DNA of 64,000 nt from Gongronella butleri (GCA_025201375.1 JAIWZP010000006.1:1-64000), one strand, 5' to 3'; positions 21,771-33,372 are shown, counted from the stretch's first letter. Made by a program: numbers and translations. Notes: generated by a model from the letters alone, not told the origin.

Positions 21771-22552
21771 CGCAGTGCTATAGTGCCTGGTTGGCCAGAT
21801 GTAGCAATTTATTAGCTAAAAGTGCATATTTAAAGAGCACCTTTGGACAAATGGCACCAAATGGTCCCAAACTTGAAACAGATGGAAATAGACGCGTAAA
21901 ACCAACGATGGCACATTTTCTCGGCAATTGAAATAATAATAAAATTCTGTGATATTGCGCGTCAAGTACAGCAAAATCTGTCTTTCCGCCTTTGTTTGCC
22001 GAGATCGTTACAGAATCATTTGATGCCAGCAAGCGATTTCATCTTCTCGGCTCGCTCGTTTATGTGACCCTTTCCATGCTTTGATTGATCTTACTCTCGC
22101 CAAATAAAATGGCTAAATGTGCATTTTTTTGTTAATTTACTTGTTTGGATAAGTTTTTTTTTCTCAAGAACGCATCCAAAGCTTGCCAGTTGCTTACTGA
22201 GTACAAAGTAAACAACTGACTCGAATTTGATTGAAATCGAATGATTTCAATGCTTGGAAAATGCAAATAGGCACAACTTGCAATTTTGGCACACGGTGCT
22301 GCATGGATTAAGCTGGTGCGCGTCAAATACATCCGCTGCGTATGCATTGAGAGTCTCGTTTGACACGAACATTACACATAAAAAGTCGAACTTCATGAGC
22401 TATTTATTTTTTTTGAAAAAAAGCACAATTTTAGAATTTACGTTGCGCGCGCGACGTTTTATGCCAAGACACTGGAAAAACTCGTGTGTATTCTATTTTT
22501 TTATTATATAATGATGCGATTAGTTGGTTGTAAGGCGTAGAACGACGCGTTT
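21771..22552. other. AT-rich intergenic sequence
   Basis: No gene or structured element recognised. It may be the continuation of repeat copy B, but I could not match it to the other copies. Confidence 0.35.
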
Positions 22553-23898
22553 TTACGGCATGAATGCGTCGCGCATTGCCTCTTTTTTCTTTTTTCCGGA
22601 GCCGCATGGTCGTCCACGTTTCTTTCTTTCTGCATCGACGCAGCTGTCTGCCTTGTTGAGGCGTACACAGCGTGAGCATGGCCGCTGGACGTCGCATGCG
22701 ACGTGGCTCTGCTTGCACGCGACGCAGGCCTTGCGCACGTAGATTTGCGGGCGACTGTCGTTTCCGTCGGTGGTGTAGGACGGCGAGGGGTAATGGTGGT
22801 GACGCATGTGTTGCTGCTGCAGCTGTTGGTGTTGCTGGTGCTGGTGTTGTTGTTGCTGCTGGAGCCACAATTGGTGTTGTTGTTGCTGCATCAGGAAGAA
22901 TTGGCTCTGTTCGTCGGTGGCGGCGCCATAAAATTGCTCCAGATGCTGGAATTGCTGCTGTTGCTGCTGTGCGTCGATGTCGTCCATCATCTTTTGTTGG
23001 TAAAACGTGGAAAGCGGCGGTGTGGCGTCGCTGGCAAGCGATTGTTGTTGTTGTGACTGCTGGTGGGCGGCGGCAGCAGCAGCGGCGGTGGCATACTCGT
23101 CAATGCCTTGGGCGGCGTACATGGCGTCGGACACATAGTGCTGGAGATGCGAGGTAGGCGGCGTGGATGCTTGCGCGGTGCCATTTGACGCGTAAAACGC
23201 GTGATGTGGGAAAATGGCGGCGGCGGTGGCTGTTCCGTTGCTTGTGGTGCTGGTCGTGCTTCCGGTATGTTGGTGGTGGTGAGGATGATGTTGATACGGC
23301 GCCTGCGCTTGCGGGGTCGACGATGAGGCCGTGAAATACACATTATTCCCGTTGGTGCTGCGATTTGCCATGCCCGGATTATTATTTACGAGCGACGCGC
23401 TCGAGCTTTGGAACTCCGTGCTGGACAGACCGTGCACGTACAGATGTTCTTGGCTGCTGCTGCTATGGCTTGCACGGCTGCCGCTGTCGGAGCCGCAAAG
23501 TGACGGATCTTCCTGTAAACTCACTTTTCCACCTGCTGGCCATGGCTTGCCCGGATAGCCTGTACTCGTGTAGCCTGAAGTCAATTAAAAAAAGAGAAAC
23601 ACGTCGGGGATCAGCCTTTTGTAGAGTAGAATGTTGCGCGAAAACAAAAAAAAAAAGCGTGTAAAAAATTGCAAAAAAACCAAAAAAAAAAAGCCATTGC
23701 ATCTTTTTTTCGCGCATTTTTACCATTGTACGAAGATGTATGATCGATCAAGGAGCTTGATGGCATATTATTCAAATAATCTTGCGGGAGATCAAGCATG
23801 GTGTCGCCGCGGTACGTGCCACTGTCGAGCATGAATTGGTAGTCAAAGTCGGTGAAATGGCCGCCGGCCAGTGTGTCCGGGTACTGGGGTTCGTACAT
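22553..23898 (-). CDS. Zn2Cys6 transcription factor with C-terminal zinc cluster and polyglutamine tracts
   Basis: Two exons, 23898-23724 and 23574-22553, in phase, 398 residues. Unlike most fungal Zn2Cys6 proteins the DNA-binding module is at the C-terminal end: KACVACKQSHVACDVQRPCS, then RCVRLNKADSC, with spacing C-x2-C-x6-C-x5-C-x2-C-x8-C, followed by an AT-hook-like KKRGRPCGSGKKKK. The cluster belongs to the RDS2/ERT1/CWT1 type (HxxCDxxRPCxRC). The N-terminal 300 residues are Ser-, Gln-, His- and Ala-rich with several Gln runs from CAG/CAA repeats, probably an activation region. The start lies at the first ATG before a pyrimidine/purine-rich leader. The specific target is unknown; carbon-source or stress regulation is a guess by cluster class. 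Confidence 0.88.
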
Positions 23899-25019
23899 GG
23901 CAATTTTGAGAAAAAAAACAGGGGAGGGGAGAGGGAGAAGAAATGATCGAGAGAAGGGGGACCGCGAGGCTGATTGATGCACCAAAAATTAAAAATGAAC
24001 AAAAAAAAAGAGAGAAAAAAGAGAGAGAAAAAGAGTGAAAAAGAAAAAGTATCGGCCCGAGCGTCTGTTTGGAGAACATGCTCTATCGAATTGGCGGGTG
24101 GGATGTGGGCGGCCGGGGGTGCGTCCAACATGGCTGTGTTGGCTGCCCATTGTTACTTTTTTTTTTCATCATCCATGCTTTGTTTGCGTGCCCGACAACA
24201 ATTGACATTCTTTTTGCATGCGAGCGGATTGGGCGAGCCATGGATGAGCGACCACTTTTTTTTTTATTTTTTCCTAAGTCATTGTTGCATTTGCATCTTT
24301 GCTAGCGATGGGTGTTCAAAAAAGACGCGTCAAAAAAGACAGCGGATAGCCTGCAGTCTCTAGTCATGCCTGTCAGACTCGTTTATTTCAACAATGGGCA
24401 ACCCATTGGGGGTTTTAAAAGGGTTGCATTCTATACATTAAAATAATGCTAGATGCAAAAATAGCATATGCTTTCATTGACAAGCAAATCGGAAATGAAC
24501 GAGATGGACGGTCGTGTCATTGGTGATAGCTCTTTAACAAACATTGTCTTTCAATGTACGACAACAACAAATGGCGCGTCTTCAAAGCATGAAAGGGTCT
24601 GGGCGGCCATTGTTCGGCGTCTGGAAGCCAAAAATGGAGCAAACCTTTTTTTTTTATTTGTTGTCAATGAGTGCAGCTACAAGCAGACGTATGGTTTGTT
24701 GCAATATGCGGAACCAATTGTCCACGATCCACATCTCTGGGGCTCGTGATTCGAGCTGAAAAAGCGGTCATGCCCATAAGAGATGATGTTTCGTGGCTTT
24801 TGGCGATGCGCGTCGTGCCAAATTGTATGCATGAATCGAGCGCGATCGCTGCCCTGGAAACTGGAAACGTTGGTCCGGGCATTCAATCCGCCCGGGCGGG
24901 GTTTCAAACCAACTTGGGTCACCTTTAGCGACTTTTTTTTTTTTTTGAACATTTGCCATTCCCTCTTTTTTTTTCCATTCTTTTTCTACCAACCCCCACT
25001 GCACGACAAAGCTGATACC
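23899..25019. promoter_or_regulatory. Divergent upstream region between Zn2Cys6 factor and Y14
   Basis: About 1.1 kb between two genes transcribed away from each other, so it should hold both promoters. Purine-rich on the side of the Zn2Cys6 gene (23910-24060) and T-rich next to Y14 (24930-25000). I see no coding region; short frames around 24468-24930 have no homology. Confidence 0.45.
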
Positions 25020-25873
25020 ATGGTGGAACATATGATTGTAGATGAAGGTGAGCCTTTTGAAACACGCTTTACAGGAAAATTCGGCGTGTCTTTCTTGCTA
25101 AACGTGCTCTTTTTGCTTCTTTTTATTGTTTTCTCGTTTTGTTTAGAGCGCCCTGTTGGTAACGTGCCCGCTTGTCGACTTGCCCCAGCCGACCATCGAG
25201 CGAAAAAGTCGCGTGTACCGCGACAGACGGGACGATCCGTGTGCTGACGCGCCTTTTCTTTTCTTTTCACGCGTAGGTCGTGCTTCCCCACGCGAGTTGG
25301 AGCCTCATCGCTGTAAGATCGTGCTTTTTTTTTCGACGCTGTAGAGCGCATTGAAGAAATGTGTACTTAATGAGATTTTTACAAATTAGCGGTCGAGGGC
25401 TGGGTGGTGATTGTGCGCGGTGTGCATGAAGAAGCGGACGAGGACACGCTCACGGACCATTTTGCCGAATTTGGCCAGATCAAGAACGTGCATCTCAACC
25501 TGGATCGACGCACTGGCTATGTCAAGGTAAAAGCCGAAACGACCTGTTGTCGCGCGCCAATGGGTGGCAAAACTGGATTTTGTGAGCAATGGCTCGTTTC
25601 TCATGCCTTTTTTGTCTCCTTTTATTTTGTTAGGGTTACGCGTTCATCGAGTACGAGTCGCGCAAGGAGGCTGAAAATGCGATTGACATGGCGGATGGCA
25701 AGATGTTCCTGGACAAGCCTATTTCTGTGTCTTTTGCGTTTGTCGAGGACCCCGAGGCGCAAAAGCAGATTGAGCAGGAGCGCGAGGAGATGCGCCTGGA
25801 AAGACAGCAAGACCGACGCGACCAGGGCGACCGACGCTCGCGACGCCGCAGCGTGAGCCCTGGCGGCCGATGA
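25020..25873 (+). CDS. RBM8A: Exon junction complex RNA-binding protein Y14/RBM8A
   Basis: Core protein of the exon junction complex, partner of Mago. The clear parts are exons 25277-25312, 25390-25526 and 25634-25873. They encode [58 protein letters not shown] and a C-terminal Arg/Ser tail ([13 protein letters not shown]), exactly the RRM of Y14; RNP2-like VVIVRG and RNP1-like KGYAFIEY are visible. The N terminus is less sure: exon 1 25020-25047 (MVEHMIVDE) and exon 2 starting at 25147, which ends either at 25158 (a 12-nt exon, good donor GTAACG) or further on at a weaker GTGTAC donor after a KKS codon run. Both choices keep the frame. The Y14 N-terminal region is normally longer and acidic/basic; here it looks short. 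Confidence 0.88.
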
Positions 25874-26061
25874 TTTTTTTTTTTAAAAAAAAACACAAAT
25901 TTCTGTATAAATTCCTTTTTGAAACCAAGATAGCTGCAAGTGGAGACGGAAGAAAAGAACAAAAAACTGGTGTGTATTATATAATTTAGACGTAATTGAA
26001 AGAGAAAAAGGAGGAGAAGGGGGGGGGGAATCAAGTTCACGCGCAGAAAATGAGAGAGAGA

Positions 26062-28384
26062 TCATCGCTTCATGAAGCTTTGATGGATCTCTTCGAGCGA
26101 GCGCTTCATTGTCTACGAAGGAAAAAAAAATAGTGGGGTGAGCACGCGTCTTTTTCTCCTCATTAAGCCATTTTTTTGCTTATTTTCGCGTTTTTTCATC
26201 ATTTTCATCGATTTCATGTTTACCTCTGGGACCATGAAGAAGATAAATATCCACAAGATGAAGGAGATGCCTGCATAGAAAAAGTAGGTGCCGCCTGTTG
26301 TGATTGTTTCGGTCATGGACAAAAAGGAAGTGGAGATGATCAAGTTGCAGATCCAATTGACGGCAGTGGAGATGCCTGTTGCCTTTCCGCGCATGGACGT
26401 CGTGAAGATTTCCGATTGGATGAGCCACGGCGCGTAACCAAGGCCGAGCGCGTACGATGCAACATAGACGACGAGAGCCGTGAGGAGGACGCCGACAATG
26501 GCCTGGTCATGCGGCTGTGGGGGGCAACCAGACGGGCTGTCAAAGATGTCACTGAGGTGGCCGCTCTTGACGATACACGTGTCCTGACTGATGGACCATC
26601 CGCACCTGGTGTCAATGACGCAACGCGCGCAATTGGACGCGTAACCTTCACATGTGGCCTGCACAGGCAAGAATCCTTGCTGGATACCAAAGGTGATGCC
26701 CAGCGCAATCAGGCCAATAATCATCGTGACCATGGTCGTGATCACCATGCGACGGCGCCCAACGCGGTCAATCACAAACACGGCCACCACCGTGAATGCA
26801 AAATTGATGATGGTCACAATGATGGCTACGCTCGTCGAGCTTTGATTGCTGCGGAACCCGGCCATCTGCAAGATCGTCGCCGCATAGTACATGGCTGCAT
26901 TAAACCCGCTCAATTGCTGCGCGGCCTGGAGGATGCACGCTGGGTTAAAGAGAAGAAGAAAAAAGAAAAAAAATTAAGAAAATGGACTCATTTTCATGCG
27001 AAAACGACGCGATTGAACGACGCATTCGGACGCGCGACATGCTCCATTTTCATCCTTTACCAATGATCAGGGGCCGGTAGTGCTCTGCCTTTTTAAAGTC
27101 CTTGTAGGAGCCAGATTTTGAGATGGCAATGTCGTCCTGGATGGCCTTGACCTCATTGTCGATGAATTGGTCGTTGACCTGGTCGCCATAGATACGTCGG
27201 ATCACGGCCTTGGCCTTTTCTTGGTGGCCGGCAATGATGAGATGGCGTGGGGACTCGGGCAGGTACGGCATGACGACCAGTTGGAAGAGTGCCGGGATGC
27301 CCGCAATGCCAAACATATAGCGCCAACCCTCGTGCACATTGGCAAATGCAATGTTCATCAGGTATGCAAACACCTGGCCAAAGGTGCACAGAATGGTGTT
27401 CAAAATCGTCAATCGGCCGCGGATGTCCTTTGGCGCAACCTCGCCTTAAAAATAAAATGAAGCGTGAGAACGCTGCATGATGCCCAATCCGCCCCCCTCT
27501 CTCTCTCTCCTGGGGGATGCTAAATTACCAATAAAGACAGGCACAATCATGGATGCAATGCCGACGCCCACACCAATCACAAGACGGCCCACCAACAAGC
27601 ATGCAAAGTTGTTGGCAGCCGCAATGAGCACGGCACCCACAATGAACACGATGGACGCCACCCAGATCAGCAGCTAAACGGAGAAAAAAAAAAGCTTGTA
27701 TCACTTCTCGTCGCGTCGTTTCAACCTTGTTTTTCTACCTTTCGGCCGAATTTGTCAGAAAGCTGGCAAAATGAAAGAATTGGGGGGACATGTGAGTGCG
27801 ATTTTCAATGAGCAATGGACCTTGCACGTACCATGCCTGCAAAGAGACCACCAAAGATGGCGCCAAAAGTGGTGGCACCCACGACCAATTCTTTGTCGAC
27901 GGCCGAATCCAGGCCAAATTCTTCCTGGATGGGTGTCAGGGCACCCGAGATCACTAGAAAAAGAGCAATGTTGAGTCCAATGGCACTCCAGGGGAACACG
28001 CCCCACACACGCCACTTGACACCCTCTCGCTTACCACCACTGTGGCGATAAAAACGAAAAAAAAAGAAAGAGAAAAAATGGGGAGCAATAGCGTCAAAAA
28101 AAAAAAAAAAGTGTCAGGGGCACCATTGGAGGCTTTTTTTTTTTCTTTTTTTTTTTTTCTTACGTATCGTAACCAAAGAGAAAGCCGCTAATACAGACGG
28201 TCATAACGAGCAAATAGACGTACCAGGTGGCCTTTGTGGTGGGTTCTGGCAAGCCATTGTTGGAAGACGAGCTGTCGAGGACATCCTCGGTGGTGAGCTG
28301 ATCCTTTTGCTTGGTGGCCATGCCTACAGCGGAAGAGGGAGAACTGGGTAAGCGAGCATAAGGGACATGGTCAAAGGACGGCAT
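26062..28384 (-). CDS. Proton/myo-inositol cotransporter (MFS sugar porter) with PSI-like extracellular loop
   Basis: Plasma-membrane sugar-porter-family protein, best matched to inositol transporters of the HMIT/plant INT type. Eight exons: 28384-28164, 28039-28035, 27953-27832, 27762-27739, 27673-27529, 27444-27061, 26939-26224, 26112-26062; 555 residues, all in phase. Signatures: GFLFGYDTGVISGAL across the 5-nt exon 2, LSDKFGRK (the whole 24-nt exon 4), GRLVIGVGVGIASM, GEVAPKDIRGRL, LPESPRHL, AAQQLSGFNAAMYYA, and VPETMKRSLEEIH. Between the late membrane helices is a cysteine-rich loop (CEGYASNCARCVIDTRCGWS), as in HMIT and plant INT proteins, where it forms a PSI domain. A second in-frame ATG at 28321 could be the real start. 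Substrate is inferred from family resemblance. Confidence 0.92.
28035..28039 (-). other. 5-nt microexon of the inositol transporter
   Basis: On the minus strand the five bases TGGTG sit between a perfect acceptor (ATCGCCACAG) and a perfect donor (GTAAGC). Including them turns the junction into GYDTGVISGAL, the near-invariant first-helix motif of sugar porters. Skipping them breaks the frame. Confidence 0.85.
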
Positions 28385-28951
28385 AAAAAAAAACAAAAAA
28401 GAAAAAAGCAACCAAAAAAAAAAAAAGAAAGGGCAAGAGCAAGAAAGTCCCGAGGTGTTCCAAAAAAGGCGACTTACGAAAGAGAGGGCGAGCCTTGCAA
28501 AAAGAGAGAGGAAAAACAGTAAAGGGAAGAAGAAGAAGAGAAAAGAAGAAAAAATTGGGCAATCCTTTTTTTTTTTAATGACCTGATTTGCGGGGCAGCA
28601 ATTCGGGTTAGTTTGCCCTTTTGATTTTAATGGTGAACCGAGGAACGGAGAGCGCGTCGGTGTGTGCATTGTGGGGCAAGGTGCGCGTGTGTAAGCTTTT
28701 TTTTTTTTTTTTTCAATGTCTCATGTGTGCATGAATTGCGCTCTGGTTGTGTGGCACAGAGCCAAAGCAATGATGTTGCAACAAAGCAGGGCAAGGCGGA
28801 AAAGGCAGGGTGGATTCGAGCCAATTAGAGGACGAGTTCAGAAAAAAAAGGGCCATCTTGTTGTTTTTGGTTCTTTCCACCCCCTTTTTTTGTCCTCTCT
28901 CTCTCTCTCTCTTTTTCTTTTTTCTTTTCTTTCCCTTGTTTTGTTGTTGTG
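28385..28951. promoter_or_regulatory. Divergent promoter region, inositol transporter / SS18-like gene
   Basis: 567 bases between divergently transcribed genes. Purine-rich near the transporter and with a CT repeat plus T-rich leader (28892-28950) before the SS18-like start. A T run lies at 28699-28713. No coding region. Confidence 0.45.
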
Positions 28952-30836
28952 ATGAATCCGTTCCCGGGAGCCGGCGCATATCCAAACATGATGGTGGACC
29001 CGCAAATGATGGAGCAAATGGACCCGCTTGCGTTCCAGCGGCTTCCACCGCAGCAGCAGCAGGCCATCCTGGCCGCCAAGCAACAAATGTACCAGCAGCC
29101 CAACCTGTTTGACCAAAACATGATCCACGCCTCCATGGCCGCGCAAAGCATGCCGTTCCGCCCTCAAACAACAGCAAATATGATGCCTCAGCAGCCACAA
29201 CAACAAACTATGCAGCCTCAGGGCCTTGCTCCGCAGCCGCTCCCTCAACAACAGCAACAACAACAACAACAACAACAGCAGCAGCAGCAGCAGCAGCAAC
29301 AGCAACAGCATCAATTGCAACAGCAGCAACAATTGCAACAACAACAGCAACAACAACAACTTTTCCTTGCCAAACAGCAACAACAGCAACAACAGGCGCG
29401 CATGTTGCAGCGCATGGACGAGAATCAGCGTCGACAATACTTTTTGATGCAGCAACAACAGCAATTGATGATGCAGCAGCAGCAACAACAGCAACAAAAC
29501 CAGCAACAGCAGCAACATCCGCCTTCTGTTCGTCCACCCACGCCCTCATTGCCATTGACATCCAAGCCTGCCAATGCCTCGCCGGGCCCCACAACGCCAA
29601 CATCCACGCAGCCCGCGTCACCATTGACAAAGATGGACCTCACAGACATGAAAAAGCCAGAAACTGACACCGCCAGCGCAAAACGTGTGCAAATTGTAAG
29701 CGTTGTTGGCCATTTTTTAAGAAATTTATCGAATTGACGCGTCTTTTTTTTTCCCGCATGTAGGTCCTTGCCATGAACCAGGAACTCCTTCGCTTTTGCG
29801 TCGAAAACCAGCAAGCAGATCCATCGCAGCAGGACCCGACCCTCCCATTGTAAGCGGGGGGGAAAAGCGACAAAATAGTTCAAGTGGCAACGAAAATGGG
29901 CTCATGGACCTTGTTTTTTTTTTAGATACCAATCGCGTCTGCAATCGAATCTCACGTACCTGGCGACGATGGCCGATCTGAATCGCCCTGGCGATGTAAG
30001 TCTTGACTCGTGTGGGAGAGGCCAATTCCGGGTTTTAATCCTTTTGTTTTCGATGATTTTAGGAGATCAAGATGCCGACGCCGCCGGATTTGTCGGATTT
30101 GCCGCCACCCAAGCATCTGAATACGACGCGATTCCAGCAATTGCTTGGTTCTGCGCGCGCCGTCTTTGCGTCGACACAGCAGCAAATTCAGCAACAACAG
30201 GCACAACAGCAACCACAACAGGCGCCAGTGCCAGAGCCCAAGCCATTGGAGCGATCGGCGAGCGTGGCGTCAGCAGCGACGGCGTCGGGAGCGGCACCAT
30301 CGCCTCCTACGACGAATCATCATGCGGATCGACCGGGTTCACAGCCGCAAACGCCCAAACAACAAGCGGCGACGCCTCAACAGATGCCGTCGACGCCGCA
30401 ACACCCACCTTCGTTGCCGCAGTCGCCCATGTCGGCGTCCATGCCACCTCAGATGCCTCCACAGCAGCAGCAGCAGCAGCAGGCATCGCCGCACCTGGGT
30501 GGACAACCAACGACGCCACAGCAAATACATGCCATGGCTTCGTCGTCATCGGCTTCATCAACGCCGCAAATGCCGCCACAGTCCATGCCGCAGCAACCCA
30601 TGCGCACGCCTCAGCAGCAGCAGCAACAACAACCGCCGCATCCACAGCATCCACAGCATCAACTGCTCCAACAGCAGCAGATGATGCTTGCGCTACGCCA
30701 ACAACAATTGCAAATGCAACAGCAACAAAACCAAATGAGTCCAAATGTGTCCAATGCCCCCGGAAACCCCATGATGATGGGCAATGTTGATCCGCAGATG
30801 CTCTTCCGTGCCCAGATGCAGCAGCGCCAACAGCAA

Positions 30837-30871
<35 letters not shown>

Positions 30872-31322
30872 ACAACATCAGCAACAACATCAGCAACATC
30901 AACAACATCAGGCATCGCCACCGGCACCATCGCCATCTCAACCCATGTCGCAGCCCGGGATGATGTCCATGCCATTCTCATCGATGCCCATGTCCCTTCC
31001 GATGATGACCCCCGACATGATGATGCCTGCTGCCGCTGCCCAACAATCGCCCATGAACAGCAATCCAGCCCTCATGGCCTCCATGTCCCCCGCAGCGGCC
31101 AACGTCACACCGCCCCCGCCCATGTCTGCCGGTGCTTCTGGCCCCTCTCCTTCGCCTGCCATCTCCTCCTCTTCAATGACTCAGGCAGACGTCATGAATG
31201 CAATGATGAATCCGGGCATGATCATGAATCCCATGATGGGCATGTATCCAGGCATCGACGACGCATCCGGCGCAAATTACAACGACGTCATGATGATGAT
31301 GCAAAGGTCACAGCAACAATGA
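28952..31322 (+). CDS. SS18/SSXT-domain polyglutamine protein (putative SWI/SNF-associated coactivator)
   Basis: Exons 28952-29695, 29764-29849, 29926-29995 and 30063-31322 are in phase; 719 residues. The three short exons in the middle encode the SSXT (SNH) homology region: IVLAMNQELLRFCVENQQ followed by YQSRLQSNLTYLATMADLN, the same layout as human SS18 and plant GIF proteins, which bind chromatin remodellers and transcription factors. On both sides are Gln-, Pro- and Met-rich tracts built from mixed CAA/CAG codons, including long Gln runs at 29250-29360 and 30820-30890. A short PPDLSDLPPPKHLNTTRFQQ segment follows the SSXT block. The start is the first ATG after the T-rich leader. Human SS18 has its SSXT domain at the N terminus; here it is central. 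Confidence 0.85.
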
Positions 31323-31840
31323 ACCTGATTGACAAAAAAAAAAAAAAAAAAGAACGCGTCCCTTTCCCCTCAGTGGATGCGCGTAGATTCCCTTTTTCCT
31401 CTTGTTTCACCCCCCCCTCTTTTTTATTTTTTATTTTTTTATTTTTTTATTTTTCTGAATTCTCCCCCATGGATGTGTATGTATTGGCCCACCGCGTGTG
31501 TGTGCCCCCCTCCCCGCTTTCCCTCTTGTCATGAAAAAGTATTTAAGCTTTAAAAAAAACGCATTGAAATCTTTTTTTTTTTGGGTCTTCGTGAATTGGG
31601 CCATGCGGACCCATCCATCTATCCGCTCTTGTTTGTTACTGCTGCTGGTCATCGGTTCGATGGATCTCAAATGCGTGCACCGGCTCATCGGCCGCCCTAA
31701 ATGAGAAAGAGAAAAAGAAAAAAAAAATCCCCGTCGCAATCGCCCACGACCCATTTGTCGCATAAAATTGAATCATGGGGGCGACCAAGAGGACCTTTTT
31801 TTTTTTTCTCCACACTTTTTTATTGTGAACCTTAAATGAA
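31323..31840. other. Intergenic, SS18-like 3' flank and chitin deacetylase promoter
   Basis: An A run directly after the stop codon, a C/T-rich stretch to about 31530, and T runs. No gene seen. Confidence 0.4.
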
Positions 31841-32979
31841 ATGAAGGACACGAGCGTGTTTTGTGCAATTAGCGCGTCGGTGCTCCTTTTTTTGCCGTTT
31901 TCCGCGGCCGCGAGCGGTGCTGCGCTGGCGCAGACGTCACCGGCATGGCTGGCACACGTGGCGGTGCCAACCTCGGGCGTGGTCAAGCAGGTGCCCAAGG
32001 CCGACGACGTGCAGTCGGGGGATTTGACGCCTGTCACGCAGCTCGATCTGACGGGATTTCCCGAGCTGCTCAAGCAGCCGCCTACATCGCATCCAGAGGT
32101 CAAGCGTGTGATTGACGCCATTGATTGGCAAAAGGTCCCCGACATTGCACCCAAAAAGGTGCACGATTGGACGCTCGACATCAAGTCCTATGACGCGCGC
32201 GCCGATCGCGACTGCTGGTGGAGCGCCACACAGTGTAAAAAACCAAAGGTCGATTACTTGCCCGAGGACATCCACTACTGCCCACGTGCAGGCGACTGGG
32301 GACTCAATTATGACGACGGACCTTATAAAATGATGTACCCCACCTCCCAACAAGACAAGGAATTCGACCAGCCGCGGTTTTACAACTTTCTCGTCAACAG
32401 CAAAAAGCAGCGTGCCACTCTCTTTTGTAAGAAAAAAAAACCAAGAAAAGAAACGAGGAAAAAGCGCATCGCGACCACCTTTTTTTAATTTAATTTTACC
32501 TAGTTATTGGGTCCAATGTCGTCAAGTTCCCCGACGCGGCGCAGCGCGCGCTGAATGACGGCCACACCATCTGCTCACACACATGGTCGCACCCGCAAAT
32601 GACCGCCCTGACCAACGAGCAGGTCGTTGCCCAGCTGTATTGGACGCATCGTGCCATTAAGCAGGTGCTCGGCATCACCCCTAAATGCTGGCGCCCGCCC
32701 TATGGCGACGTTGATGACCGCGTCCGCGCCATTGCACATCAGGCAAGCAAAAAAAAACGAAAAAAAAGAAGAAAAAAATCAGCCAAATCCACCCCACTGA
32801 CACCGTGTTATCTTTTAGATGGGCATGCGCACAATTCTTTGGGATCAAGATTCGTACGACTGGAACATGGTAGGAGGCCAGGCCGGCGGCAAGCTGCAGC
32901 CCGACGAGGTGCACGCTTTTTTCCAAAAGTGGATCGACCAGGCGCACGCCGCTAACCAGACACATGGCCACATCACCTT

Positions 32980-33025
<46 letters not shown>

Positions 33026-33353
33026 CACGCTAATTGCGTCTTCATTTTCTGACGAGTAGGAGCACGAAAGCAGCAAAAACACGATTCTTGTGGCGGAAAA
33101 GTGGCTGCCCAAGCTGCAGGACACGTTCAATGTGATGCCGATCCATCAATGCATCAATGACGCGCATCCGTACTGGGAAGAGAGCTTCTCGTACGCCACG
33201 GCCGGCGCCGCAAACGATCGGGACCATCCATCTACAGGTGATGCTCATGGCATTGCGGGTGGCGCGGCGGCGGCGCCGTCATCGGCATCGTCTGTGCATC
33301 CATTGGCCTCGCTGCTGGCCCTGACAGTGGCACTGGTGGCCGCGGTTGTATAA
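31841..33353 (+). CDS. Chitin deacetylase (polysaccharide deacetylase, GPI-anchored)
   Basis: Cell-surface enzyme turning chitin into chitosan, abundant in mucoromycete walls. Exons 31841-32426, 32504-32742, 32819-32980 and 33060-33353; 426 residues. Signal peptide MKDTSVFCAISASVLLFLPF. The NodB domain motifs appear in order: LNYDDGPYK (metal-binding Asp pair), HTICSHTWSHP (HxxxH metal ligands), WRPPYGDVDDRV, WDQDSYDW, and HGHITLEHE. The end is Ala/Ser-rich then hydrophobic (HPLASLLALTVALVAAVV), the shape of a GPI-attachment signal. Intron 2 (32743-32818) begins GC instead of GT, a GC-AG intron; the frame and motifs support it. Intron 3 contains 41 consecutive A. Upstream ATG at 31836 is in another frame and is followed by a stop. 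Confidence 0.93.
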
Positions 33354-33366
33354 ATTGGCATAAAAC

Positions 33367-33372
33367 AATAAA
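33367..33372 (+). promoter_or_regulatory. Polyadenylation signal-like AATAAA
   Basis: AATAAA with a second AATAAA overlap follows the chitin deacetylase stop by 14 bases. A candidate 3'-end signal only. Confidence 0.35.

Noticed and set aside
24468..24930. Short frames between the Zn2Cys6 factor and Y14
   Set aside because: No family resemblance on either strand; best read as promoter DNA.
28838..29518. Long minus-strand frame rich in leucine and another rich in valine/alanine opposite the SS18-like gene
   Set aside because: They are the complement of CAA/CAG repeats coding for Gln on the plus strand; no homology and no sensible start.
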